The position numbers and the translations under genes were made by a program. This document shows positions 1 through 8,260 of a stretch of DNA of 44,163 nt, one piece after another. Under the pieces are notes generated by a model that made no database searches, was not told the DNA's origin, and saw nothing but the letters and a program-made list of their open reading frames with translations. The stretch covers positions 91,485 to 135,647 of the forward strand of contig CALCJK010000016.1 of NCBI GenBank assembly GCA_937967455.1. The letters run 5' to 3'. The stretch is from an uncultured bacterium (GTDB taxonomy: Bacteria; Bacteroidota; Ignavibacteria; UBA10030; BY39). The stretch's first letter is position 1. Every line of letters begins with the position of its first letter.

Positions 1-1
1 T

Positions 2-118
2 TTTGATGAAAAAATAGCTTATCAATTGTTATTATTTATTTTTTTTATTTCAGTTATCATTTCAGTTCCTGCCTATATCATTGGAATCAATGCCTTAAAG
101 AAAAGAGACTTTTTGTAA
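2..118 (+). CDS. C-terminal end of a membrane protein (5' cut by window edge)
   Basis: An open frame runs from the left edge to a TAA at 116-118 and encodes 38 residues. A strongly hydrophobic stretch (LLLFIFFISVIISVPAYIIG) is followed by a short basic tail ending KKRDFL. This looks like the last transmembrane helix of an integral membrane protein with a cytoplasmic positively charged end. The family cannot be told from this fragment. It is co-directional with the next gene, whose preferred start lies about 60 bp downstream. Confidence 0.6.
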   Translation, partial: FDEKIAYQLLLFIFFISVIISVPAYIIGINALKKRDFL

Positions 119-178
119 TTATATCGCAATTTGTTTAAATTATTTTTAAAAGTACTGGAGAGATGCAGAAAATTTTTT

Positions 179-2137
179 ATGATTTTAAAAGTATATAAGA
201 CATTAATAATTTTTGTTTTACCCATTTCGGTAATTGCACAGGTTATCAAATTTAACAATGAAGCCGAAATATATTTTTCTAAGGCTATTGAGAAGTTTGA
301 GGAATCTAATTATGATAGTTCTCTGATTATTTTTGAAAGTTTAATAAATTTGCCAGTTAATCATCGTTCAACAGCTTCTTGGATAATGCTGTCAAAAAAT
401 TATCAAAAATTGGGAAAATATAAAGAATCGATAGAAATTGCTAAAGAGTTTTTAAACAAATTTCCTCAGAGTAGCTATATTGATGATACATACTTCACTC
501 TTGGTTATTCACAGTATAAAGATGGCGATTATATAAATTCGTTTTACTCACTTCTGAATTTAATGATGATTACAAATGATAAAAAACTTTATAGAAATGC
601 TATCACTCTTTTAAAAATAATATCAAGTGAAAAATTATCAGATGATGTTTTAAAGAACATTGCCCATAAAAATGAAAATAAAGAAATTTATGACTTAATT
701 ATTGCACTTTATTCTAAAAAATTATATGATTCTGGGAATGTGAAAGCGTCAAGGGATTTTTTAAGGAGGGTAATTGAACGTCCTACCTCCAATAAATTTA
801 GAGACTTCGTTAGTGAGATATGGAAAATAATTCAAAATAAATTTCAATTGGAAGTTGGGGTTTTAGTTCCATTGATGAGTAACTATTCAGATTCCCCATT
901 TAGTGAAGTTGGGAACGACATTCTTGCGGGTATAAAAATGTCGGTAGAGGAATTTAATTCCAATCAAATTTCCGATTACGAAATAGTGCTTGACATAAGA
1001 GACACAGAAAGAATGCCATCAAAAGCTGCGAATGAATTCAAAAATTTGATTGAACAGAATGATAAAATTTTATGCGTAATAGGACCCGTTTTTAGCAATG
1101 AGGCATTTTTATGCGCAGAACTGGCTCAAAAAAATAAAATTATTATGATCACTCCAACTGCTACAGCAAATGGTATAGCTTCAATTGGAAATTTTATTTT
1201 CCAGGCTAACCCTGATTATAAAAACCGAGGTTTAGCACTTGCACGAATTGCAGTTAAATATTTGAAACTAATAAACTTAGCCGTTATTGCTCCTGATGAA
1301 CAATCCTCAAGAAGCGTGGTGGAAAATTTTATTAAGGAAGCTACTGAACTTGGTGCTAATATTGTATCTACCCAATATTATGAGAAAAACGCACAGGACT
1401 TAAGTGAACAATTTCTTAATTTAAGGAAGATTGGAGCAAACTTAGAACCCATAATATCGTTTTCTAACAAAATTAATACCCTTTCTAAAATCAAAATTAT
1501 ACGTGCTGGGGTTGATGCTAAGTTTTTGGATTCTTTAATTGAGTCTGGTAGTAGTATTGGAGTAAATAGATTATTCGGTAAAAGAGGACGAACAATTGCT
1601 GATTCATTAGGCATTGTTTACTCTTATCAGAACTATTACACGGACTCTTCTGATTTTGAGGTAAATTCAATACATGGAATTCTATTTCCAATAAGTTCAC
1701 CTGAGGACATTAGTATAATTGTACCTCAATTGAGTTATTACAATATTAAAACTGTAATCCTTGGAACAAGTGAATGGTACGACGAGAATGAGCTGAAAAA
1801 AAATAGAAATTATTTGGATAATATAGTTTTTATCTCAGAATTTTACATTAACGAAGGAGATGAAAGAAATAAAAATTTCATAGAAAATTATAAGATTAAA
1901 TATAAAAACTTACCAACCAAGCACTCCTATTATGGATATGATATTATGAATCTAATTATTACACTTATTAAACAGGGAAGTATAAATTCAGAATTATTAC
2001 GGAAAAGTTTGTTGGAAGTACGAGATTTTAATACTATACATTCAAAAATCACTTTTAGTGATGAACGGGTTAATACACAGTTCAATATATTAAAATTTTC
2101 AAATGGAAAAATTCAAAAAGTTGGAGATATTAAGTAA
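179..2137 (+). CDS. Exported TPR plus periplasmic-binding-protein (type 1, LivJ/LpoA-like) fusion
   Basis: This is an exported protein of about 652 residues. I prefer the ATG at 179 because it gives a compact signal peptide (MILKVYKTLIIFVLPISVIAQ); a TTG at 131 would add 16 residues before it. Residues about 25-230 form helical tetratricopeptide-like repeats of the outer-membrane YbgF/BamD type (KFPQSSYIDDTYFTLGYSQY). From about residue 235 a type 1 periplasmic-binding fold follows: VGVLVPLMSNY, then IGPVFSNEA and ITPTATANG, as in LivJ/AmiC/LpoA. The order, helical repeats then PBP-like domain, recalls LpoA, the outer-membrane activator of PBP1A, but sequence kinship with LpoA is inference. 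An amino-acid-binding sensor is an alternative. No ABC permease genes are adjacent. Confidence 0.75.
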   Translation: MILKVYKTLIIFVLPISVIAQVIKFNNEAEIYFSKAIEKFEESNYDSSLIIFESLINLPVNHRSTASWIMLSKNYQKLGKYKESIEIAKEFLNKFPQSSYIDDTYFTLGYSQYKDGDYINSFYSLLNLMMITNDKKLYRNAITLLKIISSEKLSDDVLKNIAHKNENKEIYDLIIALYSKKLYDSGNVKASRDFLRRVIERPTSNKFRDFVSEIWKIIQNKFQLEVGVLVPLMSNYSDSPFSEVGNDILAGIKMSVEEFNSNQISDYEIVLDIRDTERMPSKAANEFKNLIEQNDKILCVIGPVFSNEAFLCAELAQKNKIIMITPTATANGIASIGNFIFQANPDYKNRGLALARIAVKYLKLINLAVIAPDEQSSRSVVENFIKEATELGANIVSTQYYEKNAQDLSEQFLNLRKIGANLEPIISFSNKINTLSKIKIIRAGVDAKFLDSLIESGSSIGVNRLFGKRGRTIADSLGIVYSYQNYYTDSSDFEVNSIHGILFPISSPEDISIIVPQLSYYNIKTVILGTSEWYDENELKKNRNYLDNIVFISEFYINEGDERNKNFIENYKIKYKNLPTKHSYYGYDIMNLIITLIKQGSINSELLRKSLLEVRDFNTIHSKITFSDERVNTQFNILKFSNGKIQKVGDIK

Positions 2138-2169
2138 TAAATTTTAATTTATTGTAATGGAGACTTAGT

Positions 2170-2901
2170 ATGGGGAAAAATGATAATAAGTTATCGGAGG
2201 ACTTGCTAAAATATCATACAAGAATAAAAGAATGGCCTATCGATGAAAGACCAAGAGAGAAATTAGTTAAATATGGTTCAGAATCTCTTACAAATGCAGA
2301 GCTGATAGCAATTTTGTTAAGAAGTGGTTCCGGCAAAATTACTGCAGTTGATCTTGCAATAAGAATGTTATCAGATTATGGTTCACTGAATTCATTATTA
2401 GGTAAATCGATCAATGAACTTAAGAAATACAAAGGGATAGGATCGACAAAAGCTATTACTTTAGTTGCAGCATTTGAACTTGCTAAGAGGATTTCAACCG
2501 AGACTATTAATAAAAGAATAAAAATTTCTTCTCCAAAAGATGTTTACATGCGTTATGGACCATTTTTAAAGGATTTAAAGCAGGAAGTTTTTAAAGTACT
2601 TCTATTAAGTACCTCAAATGAATTACTCAAAGATGTGGAAATTACAAAAGGTACATTAAATGCGTCGCTGGTACATCCCAGAGAAGTATTTCGGAGTGCC
2701 ATAATTGAACCGGCTGCTGCAATAATATTATTACATAACCATCCCAGCGGTAATTCTCAACCGAGTCAGGAGGATATTCAAATAACCAAGCAACTTGTTC
2801 AAGCCAGTAAGGTTGTAGAAATTACAATTCATGATCATATAATTATAGCTGGAAATGCATATTTTAGTTTCGCGGAGAACGGATTGCTTGTTGGTTCATA
2901 G
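2170..2901 (+). CDS. radC: RadC family JAB/MPN-domain protein
   Basis: This 243-residue protein has the length and order of the RadC family. A helix-hairpin-helix-like region comes first (LLGKSINELKKYKGIGSTKA), then the MPN/JAB domain with its metal-binding motif HNHPSGNSQPSQED, so the histidines, serine and aspartate of the JAMM signature are intact. RadC was named for DNA repair, but its biochemical role is unsettled; the motif predicts a zinc hydrolase. The gene sits 32 bp after the TPR/PBP gene and before a strong new promoter, so it probably ends that transcription unit. Confidence 0.93.
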   Translation: MGKNDNKLSEDLLKYHTRIKEWPIDERPREKLVKYGSESLTNAELIAILLRSGSGKITAVDLAIRMLSDYGSLNSLLGKSINELKKYKGIGSTKAITLVAAFELAKRISTETINKRIKISSPKDVYMRYGPFLKDLKQEVFKVLLLSTSNELLKDVEITKGTLNASLVHPREVFRSAIIEPAAAIILLHNHPSGNSQPSQEDIQITKQLVQASKVVEITIHDHIIIAGNAYFSFAENGLLVGS

Positions 2902-2918
2902 TTTAGACCTTAAAAAAC

Positions 2919-2947
2919 TTGACAAATTAAAATTATTTTGTTATAAT
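2919..2947 (+). promoter_or_regulatory. Consensus sigma70 promoter TTGACA-N17-TATAAT
   Basis: TTGACA at 2919-2924 and TATAAT at 2942-2947 are separated by exactly 17 bp. Both hexamers match the consensus at all six positions. The start site should be near 2954, leaving a leader of about 50 nt to the ATG at 3006. It would drive the coiled-coil lipoprotein and LysM genes strongly. Confidence 0.85.
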
Positions 2948-3005
2948 AAGGTAAAGTTTTACATAATATAATGTTGAAATCTCAAATAAATATTAGGAGG
3001 ATAGT

Positions 3006-3263
3006 ATGTTAAAAAGAAGCGGTATTTTGGTTACTGCTGCAATATCTGTTTCATTGTTCTTAAGTGCCTGTACAAGCAGACCAACAGAAGAGGAACTTCG
3101 GCAGTTAAATGATCTAAAAGCTGAGGTGTCTGCATTAGAAAAACAAATTTCTGACAAAGAAAAGGAAAAAGCCATAATCGAAAGAGAAGTTGCAGAAAAG
3201 AATGGTAAACTCCAGGAATGTCAGGATGATCAAGCTGCAGTCAGAAAAGCTCTAGGTCAATAA
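3006..3263 (+). CDS. Small coiled-coil lipoprotein
   Basis: This 85-residue precursor has a lipobox (LFLSAC, Cys22) followed by a mature part that is almost entirely charged heptad coiled coil (LRQLNDLKAEVSALEKQISD onward). A perfect AGGAGG at 2995-3000 fixes the start. By architecture it resembles Lpp-type lipoproteins: lipid-anchored, helical, probably oligomeric. No C-terminal lysine equivalent to the Lpp crosslink residue is present; the protein ends ALGQ. It is cotranscribed with the LysM protein 22 bp downstream from a consensus promoter, which suggests an abundant structural envelope protein. Confidence 0.85.
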   Translation: MLKRSGILVTAAISVSLFLSACTSRPTEEELRQLNDLKAEVSALEKQISDKEKEKAIIEREVAEKNGKLQECQDDQAAVRKALGQ

Positions 3264-3285
3264 TTAAAGGAAAGGAGAAAGAACA

Positions 3286-4032
3286 ATGAAAACTAAATTA
3301 TTCTTAACATTTTTTATTGCTATGTTTCTTGTTTTTGATATGCAAGTTGCTCTTGCACAAGAAATGACAAAAGAACAGTGGCAACAGGAAATGAGTCAAT
3401 TCACAGCAAAGCGTAATGATCTAAAAGCGAAGATGGATAAACTAAATGCTGATATTAAGAACCTTCAAGATCAATCAAAAAAGTTAGACACAGATGTAGC
3501 TGATTGCCTTGATAATCTTTTGAAATTATTGGGTATTACTCAAGCCGAGTATGATGCATTTTTAGAGGAACTCAGTCGCTATGAAAATAGGACTAATGAA
3601 TTAATGCGGCTCTCTGATGAAGAACTTTTAAAATATCGTGATGAAGTTATGAACATGGACAAGAGAGTTACAGAAATGGCTAAACATAAGATTGCAATTA
3701 TTCCACGGATTAAAAATAGAATTGAAAGATTACAATCGAATATTGCCAGCTTAAAGAAAACATTAGAAAAAGAAAAGACATATACCGTGGGTACCTGGGC
3801 AAGAGATAGAGATTGCCTCTGGAATATTGCAAAAAAGAAGGACATTTATAATAATGCATGGTTGTGGCCAAAAATTTGGCAGGGCAATAAGGATAAAATT
3901 AAAAATCCAGATATAATCAAACCTAAGTGGGTATTAAAAATTCCTGCTGGTACAGAATTAACAAAAGAAGAAAAAGCTGCGGCGAACTCATATTACAGGA
4001 AAAAGAAAGAAGCCGCAGAACCAACACAATAA
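3286..4032 (+). CDS. Periplasmic coiled-coil protein with C-terminal LysM domain
   Basis: This 248-residue protein has an N-terminal signal peptide cleaved near LALAQ, a long coiled-coil region (about residues 35-165) and a C-terminal LysM-type domain. The domain runs YTVGTWARDRDCLWNIAKKK, then WLWPKIWQGNKDKIKNPDII and WVLKIPAG, the usual LysM pattern. LysM binds the glycan strands of peptidoglycan. Paired with the preceding lipoprotein, this suggests an outer membrane to cell wall connection, but that is inference. A strong terminator follows at 4077. Confidence 0.85.
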   Translation: MKTKLFLTFFIAMFLVFDMQVALAQEMTKEQWQQEMSQFTAKRNDLKAKMDKLNADIKNLQDQSKKLDTDVADCLDNLLKLLGITQAEYDAFLEELSRYENRTNELMRLSDEELLKYRDEVMNMDKRVTEMAKHKIAIIPRIKNRIERLQSNIASLKKTLEKEKTYTVGTWARDRDCLWNIAKKKDIYNNAWLWPKIWQGNKDKIKNPDIIKPKWVLKIPAGTELTKEEKAAANSYYRKKKEAAEPTQ

Positions 4033-4076
4033 TTGATTTGCAAAAATTTAGTAATAATTTGTATAATCAAAGTTTG

Positions 4077-4110
4077 AAGAGCCCTTTTCCAAGTGGAAAG
4101 GGCTCTTTAT
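4077..4110 (+). terminator. Rho-independent terminator after the LysM gene
   Basis: The left arm AAGAGCCCTTTTCC (4077-4090), loop AAGT and right arm GGAAAGGGCTCTT (4095-4107) form a GC-rich hairpin with one bulged T, followed by a short T-rich run. It separates the lipoprotein/LysM unit from phoH. Confidence 0.85.
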
Positions 4111-4142
4111 ATTTATAAACTAATGAAAGGATAAAATTATAG

Positions 4143-5159
4143 TTGGCTGATAAAAAAATAAAAACTGATGGTGTTGATATGCTCCGATTATTGGGGCTTA
4201 ACGATGCAAATCTACAAATTATTGAGGATCGATTTGATGTTGATATAATCGTAAGGGGAGATACAATAATCCTGAAAGGTGAAACTCATCAGGTTGAACA
4301 GTTAGAAAAAATTTTTAACGAATTAATTTATATTTTAAACAAAAATGGAACTCTTACCACTAACGATGTAGAAACAGTAATCGATCTTGTTTTAGTTAAT
4401 GGCGAAGCTGCTTTACCAAAATCAATAACTAAACAATATAGCGAGAGTGAACTCGATAATGCAGTATTGTTTACCCGAAATGGAATCATAAGGGCAAGAA
4501 CTCCAGGACAAAGGGAGTATATAAAACAGATAAGAAAGAATGATATAGTATTCGCAATTGGGCCTGCAGGAACTGGTAAAACTTATCTGGCAGTTGCAAT
4601 GGCAGTGGCTGCATTAAAAAATCGGGAAATAATGAAAATTGTACTAGCTCGACCTGCTGTAGAAGCTGGAGAAAGTTTAGGTTTTTTACCCGGAGATATG
4701 AAAGAAAAAGTTGACCCATATCTACGACCTTTATATGATGCACTCGATGACATGATTCCTCCAGAAAAGTTAAAGAATTACATTGAAAAGCGAGTAATTG
4801 AAGTTGTTCCGCTTGCTTATATGAGAGGTAGAACACTTAATAATTCTTTTGTAATTTTGGACGAGGCTCAGAATGCTACTAGCATGCAAATGAAGATGTT
4901 TCTGACTCGATTGGGTATGAATTCTAAAGCAATCATAACTGGTGATATAACTCAAATTGATTTACCTTCAAAAACTGTATCTGGTTTAGTTCAGATACAA
5001 GAGATTTTAAAACAAATTGATGGTGTTGCTTTTTGTTATTTTGACCGAAATGATGTGGTCAGACATAAACTTGTGAAGGATATTATTGATGCTTATGATA
5101 AATATACCGCTAATGGTAAAGCAAATTTTTCCAATGAACAACCAGTAAATGGGAATTAG
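4143..5159 (+). CDS. phoH: PhoH-like ATPase
   Basis: This is a 338-residue cytoplasmic P-loop ATPase of the PhoH/YbeZ type. The Walker A motif GPAGTGKT is at residues 140-147 and the Walker B motif VILDEAQNAT starts at 237. The N-terminal part is the small KH-like domain typical of the family. YbeZ-type PhoH proteins work with the endonuclease YbeY in ribosome maturation and RNA quality control, but ybeY is not in this window. The start is a TTG at 4143, with a weak AAAGGA upstream. Its stop overlaps the stop of convergent mazG by 4 bp. Confidence 0.92.
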   Translation: MADKKIKTDGVDMLRLLGLNDANLQIIEDRFDVDIIVRGDTIILKGETHQVEQLEKIFNELIYILNKNGTLTTNDVETVIDLVLVNGEAALPKSITKQYSESELDNAVLFTRNGIIRARTPGQREYIKQIRKNDIVFAIGPAGTGKTYLAVAMAVAALKNREIMKIVLARPAVEAGESLGFLPGDMKEKVDPYLRPLYDALDDMIPPEKLKNYIEKRVIEVVPLAYMRGRTLNNSFVILDEAQNATSMQMKMFLTRLGMNSKAIITGDITQIDLPSKTVSGLVQIQEILKQIDGVAFCYFDRNDVVRHKLVKDIIDAYDKYTANGKANFSNEQPVNGN

Positions 5160-5908
5160 ATTTTTTTAGCTTCTTCCCATAACATATCCATTTCTTCAAG
5201 GCTTGTATTTTGAATATCCTTCCCTCTATTTTTAAGTTGTTTCTCTATATATTGAAATCTTTGTATAAATTTTTCTATTGTTTGGCGTAATGAATTCTCT
5301 GGATTTACGTTTATAAACCTGGAATAATTAACAAGCGCAAAAAGTAAATCACCGTATTCACCTTCGATTTTTTTTTGATCACCTGACTCGATTGCTGAAT
5401 GTAACTCTCTCATTTCCTCTTCCACTTTTCTCCAGGCATCTTCCTTTTTTTCCCAATCAAATCCGACTTTCGAAGCTTTATCTTGCAATCTATGCGCGCG
5501 TAACAAAGCTGGAAGCTCCTTAGGGACTCCTTCTAAAATTGATTCTCTCCCTTCACTTAATTTGGACTTTTCCCAATTTTTTATAACTTGTTTCGAACTA
5601 TCTACCTTAACATCACCAAAAACATGTGGATGGCGTCGAATAAGCTTTGTACTGATTTCTTCAATAACATCTTCTAATGTAAATTCATTAAATTGTTCAG
5701 CAATCGAAGTATGAAATACAACATGAAGGAGTAAATCTCCAAGCTCTTGCTTTAATGCTATCAAATCATTCTTATCGATCGCTTCTACAACTTCGTAAGT
5801 CTCTTCTATTAAACTATGCCTTACTGAAGTATGAGTTTGTTCCCTATCCCAGGGACATTCTTTACGTAGCCTTCGTACTATTTCAACAAATTTATCAAAT
5901 TCTTTCAA
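5156..5908 (-). CDS. mazG: Nucleoside triphosphate pyrophosphohydrolase MazG
   Basis: This 250-residue protein is a full two-domain MazG. The N-terminal domain has CPWDREQTH, EETYEVVEAID and ELGDLLLHVVFH. The second domain repeats the metal-binding pattern (EEMRELHSAIE, then EYGDLLFALVNYSR). The family hydrolyses (d)NTPs to NMP and pyrophosphate, which cleans the nucleotide pool and can lower ppGpp. It is one of only three leftward genes, transcribed divergently from the two-component operon and convergently with phoH. Confidence 0.95.
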   Translation of the reverse strand: MKEFDKFVEIVRRLRKECPWDREQTHTSVRHSLIEETYEVVEAIDKNDLIALKQELGDLLLHVVFHTSIAEQFNEFTLEDVIEEISTKLIRRHPHVFGDVKVDSSKQVIKNWEKSKLSEGRESILEGVPKELPALLRAHRLQDKASKVGFDWEKKEDAWRKVEEEMRELHSAIESGDQKKIEGEYGDLLFALVNYSRFINVNPENSLRQTIEKFIQRFQYIEKQLKNRGKDIQNTSLEEMDMLWEEAKKI

Positions 5909-5962
5909 ATTTTATTCTCCATTTTTAAAAAACATACTAAAATCTTAAATTAAAATCAAAAT

Positions 5963-5991
5963 TTGATTTTATATTATAGTTTATCTATATT
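5963..5991 (+). promoter_or_regulatory. Possible promoter of the two-component operon
   Basis: TTGATT (5963-5968) and TATATT (5986-5991) are 17 bp apart, upstream of the response regulator start at 6016. The match is moderate and the region is very AT-rich, so a chance match is possible. The 101-bp gap also must hold the leftward mazG promoter, which I could not place. Confidence 0.4.
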
Positions 5992-6015
5992 CAAATAAAA
6001 ACATACAATTTGACT

Positions 6016-6396
6016 ATGGATGCAGGTAAAAAAAGAAAAATTTTACTAGTAGATGATGAAGTTGGATTTGCTGAGATTTTGAGGGAACTTTTAATAATGG
6101 AAGGATATGAGGTGGTTTTGGTTTATGATGGCCAGGAAGCTTTAGATAAATTGAATGAATATAAACCTGATTTAATTATTTCCGATATTATGATGCCAAG
6201 AATAGGAGGAATTGAATTATACCAGAAAGTTAGAAATTTACCTGAGTTTTCTCACACGCCGTTTTTGTTTATAAGCGGTTTCGAAGATGAAAAAATCTTA
6301 AGAGGTTTGCACGACAGAGAGCTTTTTGGGATTCTTACTAAACCAATCGACATGGATCAGGTTAACAAGATGATTAACAAGATTTTGCATGATTGA
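6016..6396 (+). CDS. Single-domain response regulator (CheY-like)
   Basis: This 126-residue protein consists only of a receiver domain. It has the acidic pair D13-D14 (ILLVDDE), phosphoacceptor D57 (LIISDIMMP), the switch residue in FISG and the conserved lysine in LTKP. The ATG at 6016 is preferred over an in-frame TTG at 6010. With no output domain it must act through protein contacts, for example as a phosphate sink or relay for the histidine kinase encoded 12 bp downstream. Cognate pairing is inferred from gene order. Confidence 0.92.
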   Translation: MDAGKKRKILLVDDEVGFAEILRELLIMEGYEVVLVYDGQEALDKLNEYKPDLIISDIMMPRIGGIELYQKVRNLPEFSHTPFLFISGFEDEKILRGLHDRELFGILTKPIDMDQVNKMINKILHD

Positions 6397-6408
6397 TGTA
6401 TTTAAACA

Positions 6409-8259
6409 ATGCCTATCACATTTTTTAATAGCCTACGTTTCAAAATTTCTTTTAGCTACATACTATTAGTTACAATTAGTATTGCGATCACAATTTGGGC
6501 AATTATTAATTTTAATAGACTTGGGAGTTCAGTTGATCAAATAATCAGGGAAAATTATTTAAATGTTATTGCTGCAGAAAATATTGTTCGTGCTCTTGAA
6601 GTAAAAGATAATTATCTTGCAGCGATCATTACAAATCCAAGTCAAAGAAATATAGATTTATATAAACAATCAAAACTGGATTTTTTCCAATGGTTACAAA
6701 AAACTCAAGAAAGAGTTAATAAAACTGAACAAAAATCTATAATTGATAGTATCTCAAATCTTCATCAAAAATATGAAGAAGAAGCTGAAAATATAATGAT
6801 GCTGGTTTTTGATCCAAAATTACAACAGATTGCTAAAGGTTATCATTTTAATGCAATTAGACCAATAAATGAGAAATTAAAAGAATATTGCTTTACATTA
6901 GTTGAGATTAATCAGAAAGAGATGTTTGAAATGGATGCTCGAGCAAAAAAAATTTCGGGTGAAGCCACATTTGCTGTCTTAATTGCATCCTTAATTGCTG
7001 TTACTTTTAGTATTCTTGCAAGTATTCAATTTACTCGTTCTATAGTCGAACCTGCTGAAAGATTAACTGAAACAGTCAGAAACATTGGGAGAGGAAGGTT
7101 AGATTTAAAAACTGACATTTTAACCAATGATGAATTTGGTGAGTTAAGCCGTGAATTCAATAAAATGACTGAGCGACTTAGGAAATTTGAAGCCATGAAT
7201 ATTGAAAAAATTCTCACAGAAAAGCAAAAAGCAGAGACAATTGTTGAAAATATCTCAGATGGGATAATTGTCTGCGATAAACAAAATAAAATCCTTTTGA
7301 TAAATGAAGCTGCTAGAAAATTATTGAAAATAGATAGTAAAAATCTCGAAGGTTTAAGTTGTAGTATTATAAAAGACGAAAGAATTCGAGCTATAATTTT
7401 AAATCCAAAATCGGAAGAATACCAAAAACAACCGTACATCCTTTTTAAAGATGGAGAAAAAGAGATATATATTAGACCAAGAGTTTCTGAAATACCTCTA
7501 CCTGGTGGGGAGAAACTGGGTACTGTTCTAATTTTACAAGATGTAACGCAATTTAAATTACTTGATAAAATGAAATCAGAATTTATGGCAACAGTATCTC
7601 ATGAGTTTCGAACACCTCTTACTTCTATAAATATGTCCATAGATATTTTAAGACAAGGCATTGTTGGGAAATTAACTCCAGAACAAGAAGAACTTGTCCA
7701 AGCTACAAAACAAGATGCTGAGAGGTTAACAAAGCTTGTAAGAGAACTTCTTGAATTATCGAAACTTGAATCAGGGAAAATTCAATTGAAAGAAGAATTA
7801 ATTTCGATTAATGATGTAATTAAAGATACAATACAACCATTGATCTTACCATTCAAGGAAAAGGGTGTGGAGTTAGTCTTGAAGCTCGAAAATAATATTC
7901 CGAATTTTGTGGGAGACTTTAGACAGTTTAGCTGGGTTGTAAGTAATCTCGTTAATAACGCTTTACGTTATACCTCAGAAGGTGGTATGGTTGAAATTCA
8001 GTCATTAACGGAAAATAATTTTATATTTGTAAAAGTTCGTGATACTGGCAAGGGAATATCATCAGAAAATTTAAATAAGATATTTGATAAATTTGTTCAA
8101 TTAAAAGAGAGTATGGAAAGTACTCCAGGTAGTGTTGGTCTGGGTTTATCTATCGCCAAGGAGATAGTAGAAATGTATGGTGGTAGTATCTGGGTAGAAA
8201 GTGAAATTGGAAAAGGCAGTGTTTTTATTTTTTCAATCCCAATTGAAAGAAGGAAATGA
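6409..8259 (+). CDS. Membrane sensor histidine kinase (HAMP-PAS-HisKA-HATPase)
   Basis: This 616-residue sensor kinase has TM1 at about residues 10-30, a helical periplasmic region at about 35-185, and TM2 at about 188-208. HAMP (about 209-262) and a PAS domain (about 280-385, GIIVCDKQNKILLINEAARK) follow. The phosphorylated histidine is H398 in MATVSHEFRTPL. The ATPase domain has the N box (NLVNNALRYTSEGG), G1 (DTGKGIS) and G2 (GSVGLGLSIAKE). The periplasmic part looks like a four-helix-bundle sensor, so the ligand cannot be read. It lies between a CheY-like regulator and an NtrC-type activator, ending 1 bp before the latter. Confidence 0.95.
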   Translation: MPITFFNSLRFKISFSYILLVTISIAITIWAIINFNRLGSSVDQIIRENYLNVIAAENIVRALEVKDNYLAAIITNPSQRNIDLYKQSKLDFFQWLQKTQERVNKTEQKSIIDSISNLHQKYEEEAENIMMLVFDPKLQQIAKGYHFNAIRPINEKLKEYCFTLVEINQKEMFEMDARAKKISGEATFAVLIASLIAVTFSILASIQFTRSIVEPAERLTETVRNIGRGRLDLKTDILTNDEFGELSREFNKMTERLRKFEAMNIEKILTEKQKAETIVENISDGIIVCDKQNKILLINEAARKLLKIDSKNLEGLSCSIIKDERIRAIILNPKSEEYQKQPYILFKDGEKEIYIRPRVSEIPLPGGEKLGTVLILQDVTQFKLLDKMKSEFMATVSHEFRTPLTSINMSIDILRQGIVGKLTPEQEELVQATKQDAERLTKLVRELLELSKLESGKIQLKEELISINDVIKDTIQPLILPFKEKGVELVLKLENNIPNFVGDFRQFSWVVSNLVNNALRYTSEGGMVEIQSLTENNFIFVKVRDTGKGISSENLNKIFDKFVQLKESMESTPGSVGLGLSIAKEIVEMYGGSIWVESEIGKGSVFIFSIPIERRK

Positions 8260-8260
8260 A

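Noticed and set aside
163-178. ATG at 163 as start of the TPR/PBP gene
   Set aside because: It has the nearer GGAGAG but is out of frame with the gene.
4486-4836. 116-residue open frame on the minus strand inside phoH
   Set aside because: It lies wholly opposite the PhoH Walker motifs, has a composition typical of an antisense shadow (Leu/Gln-rich) and has no ribosome site.
7026-7439. 137-residue minus-strand frame inside the histidine kinase
   Set aside because: It is antisense to the HAMP/PAS region, which is clearly coding on the + strand.
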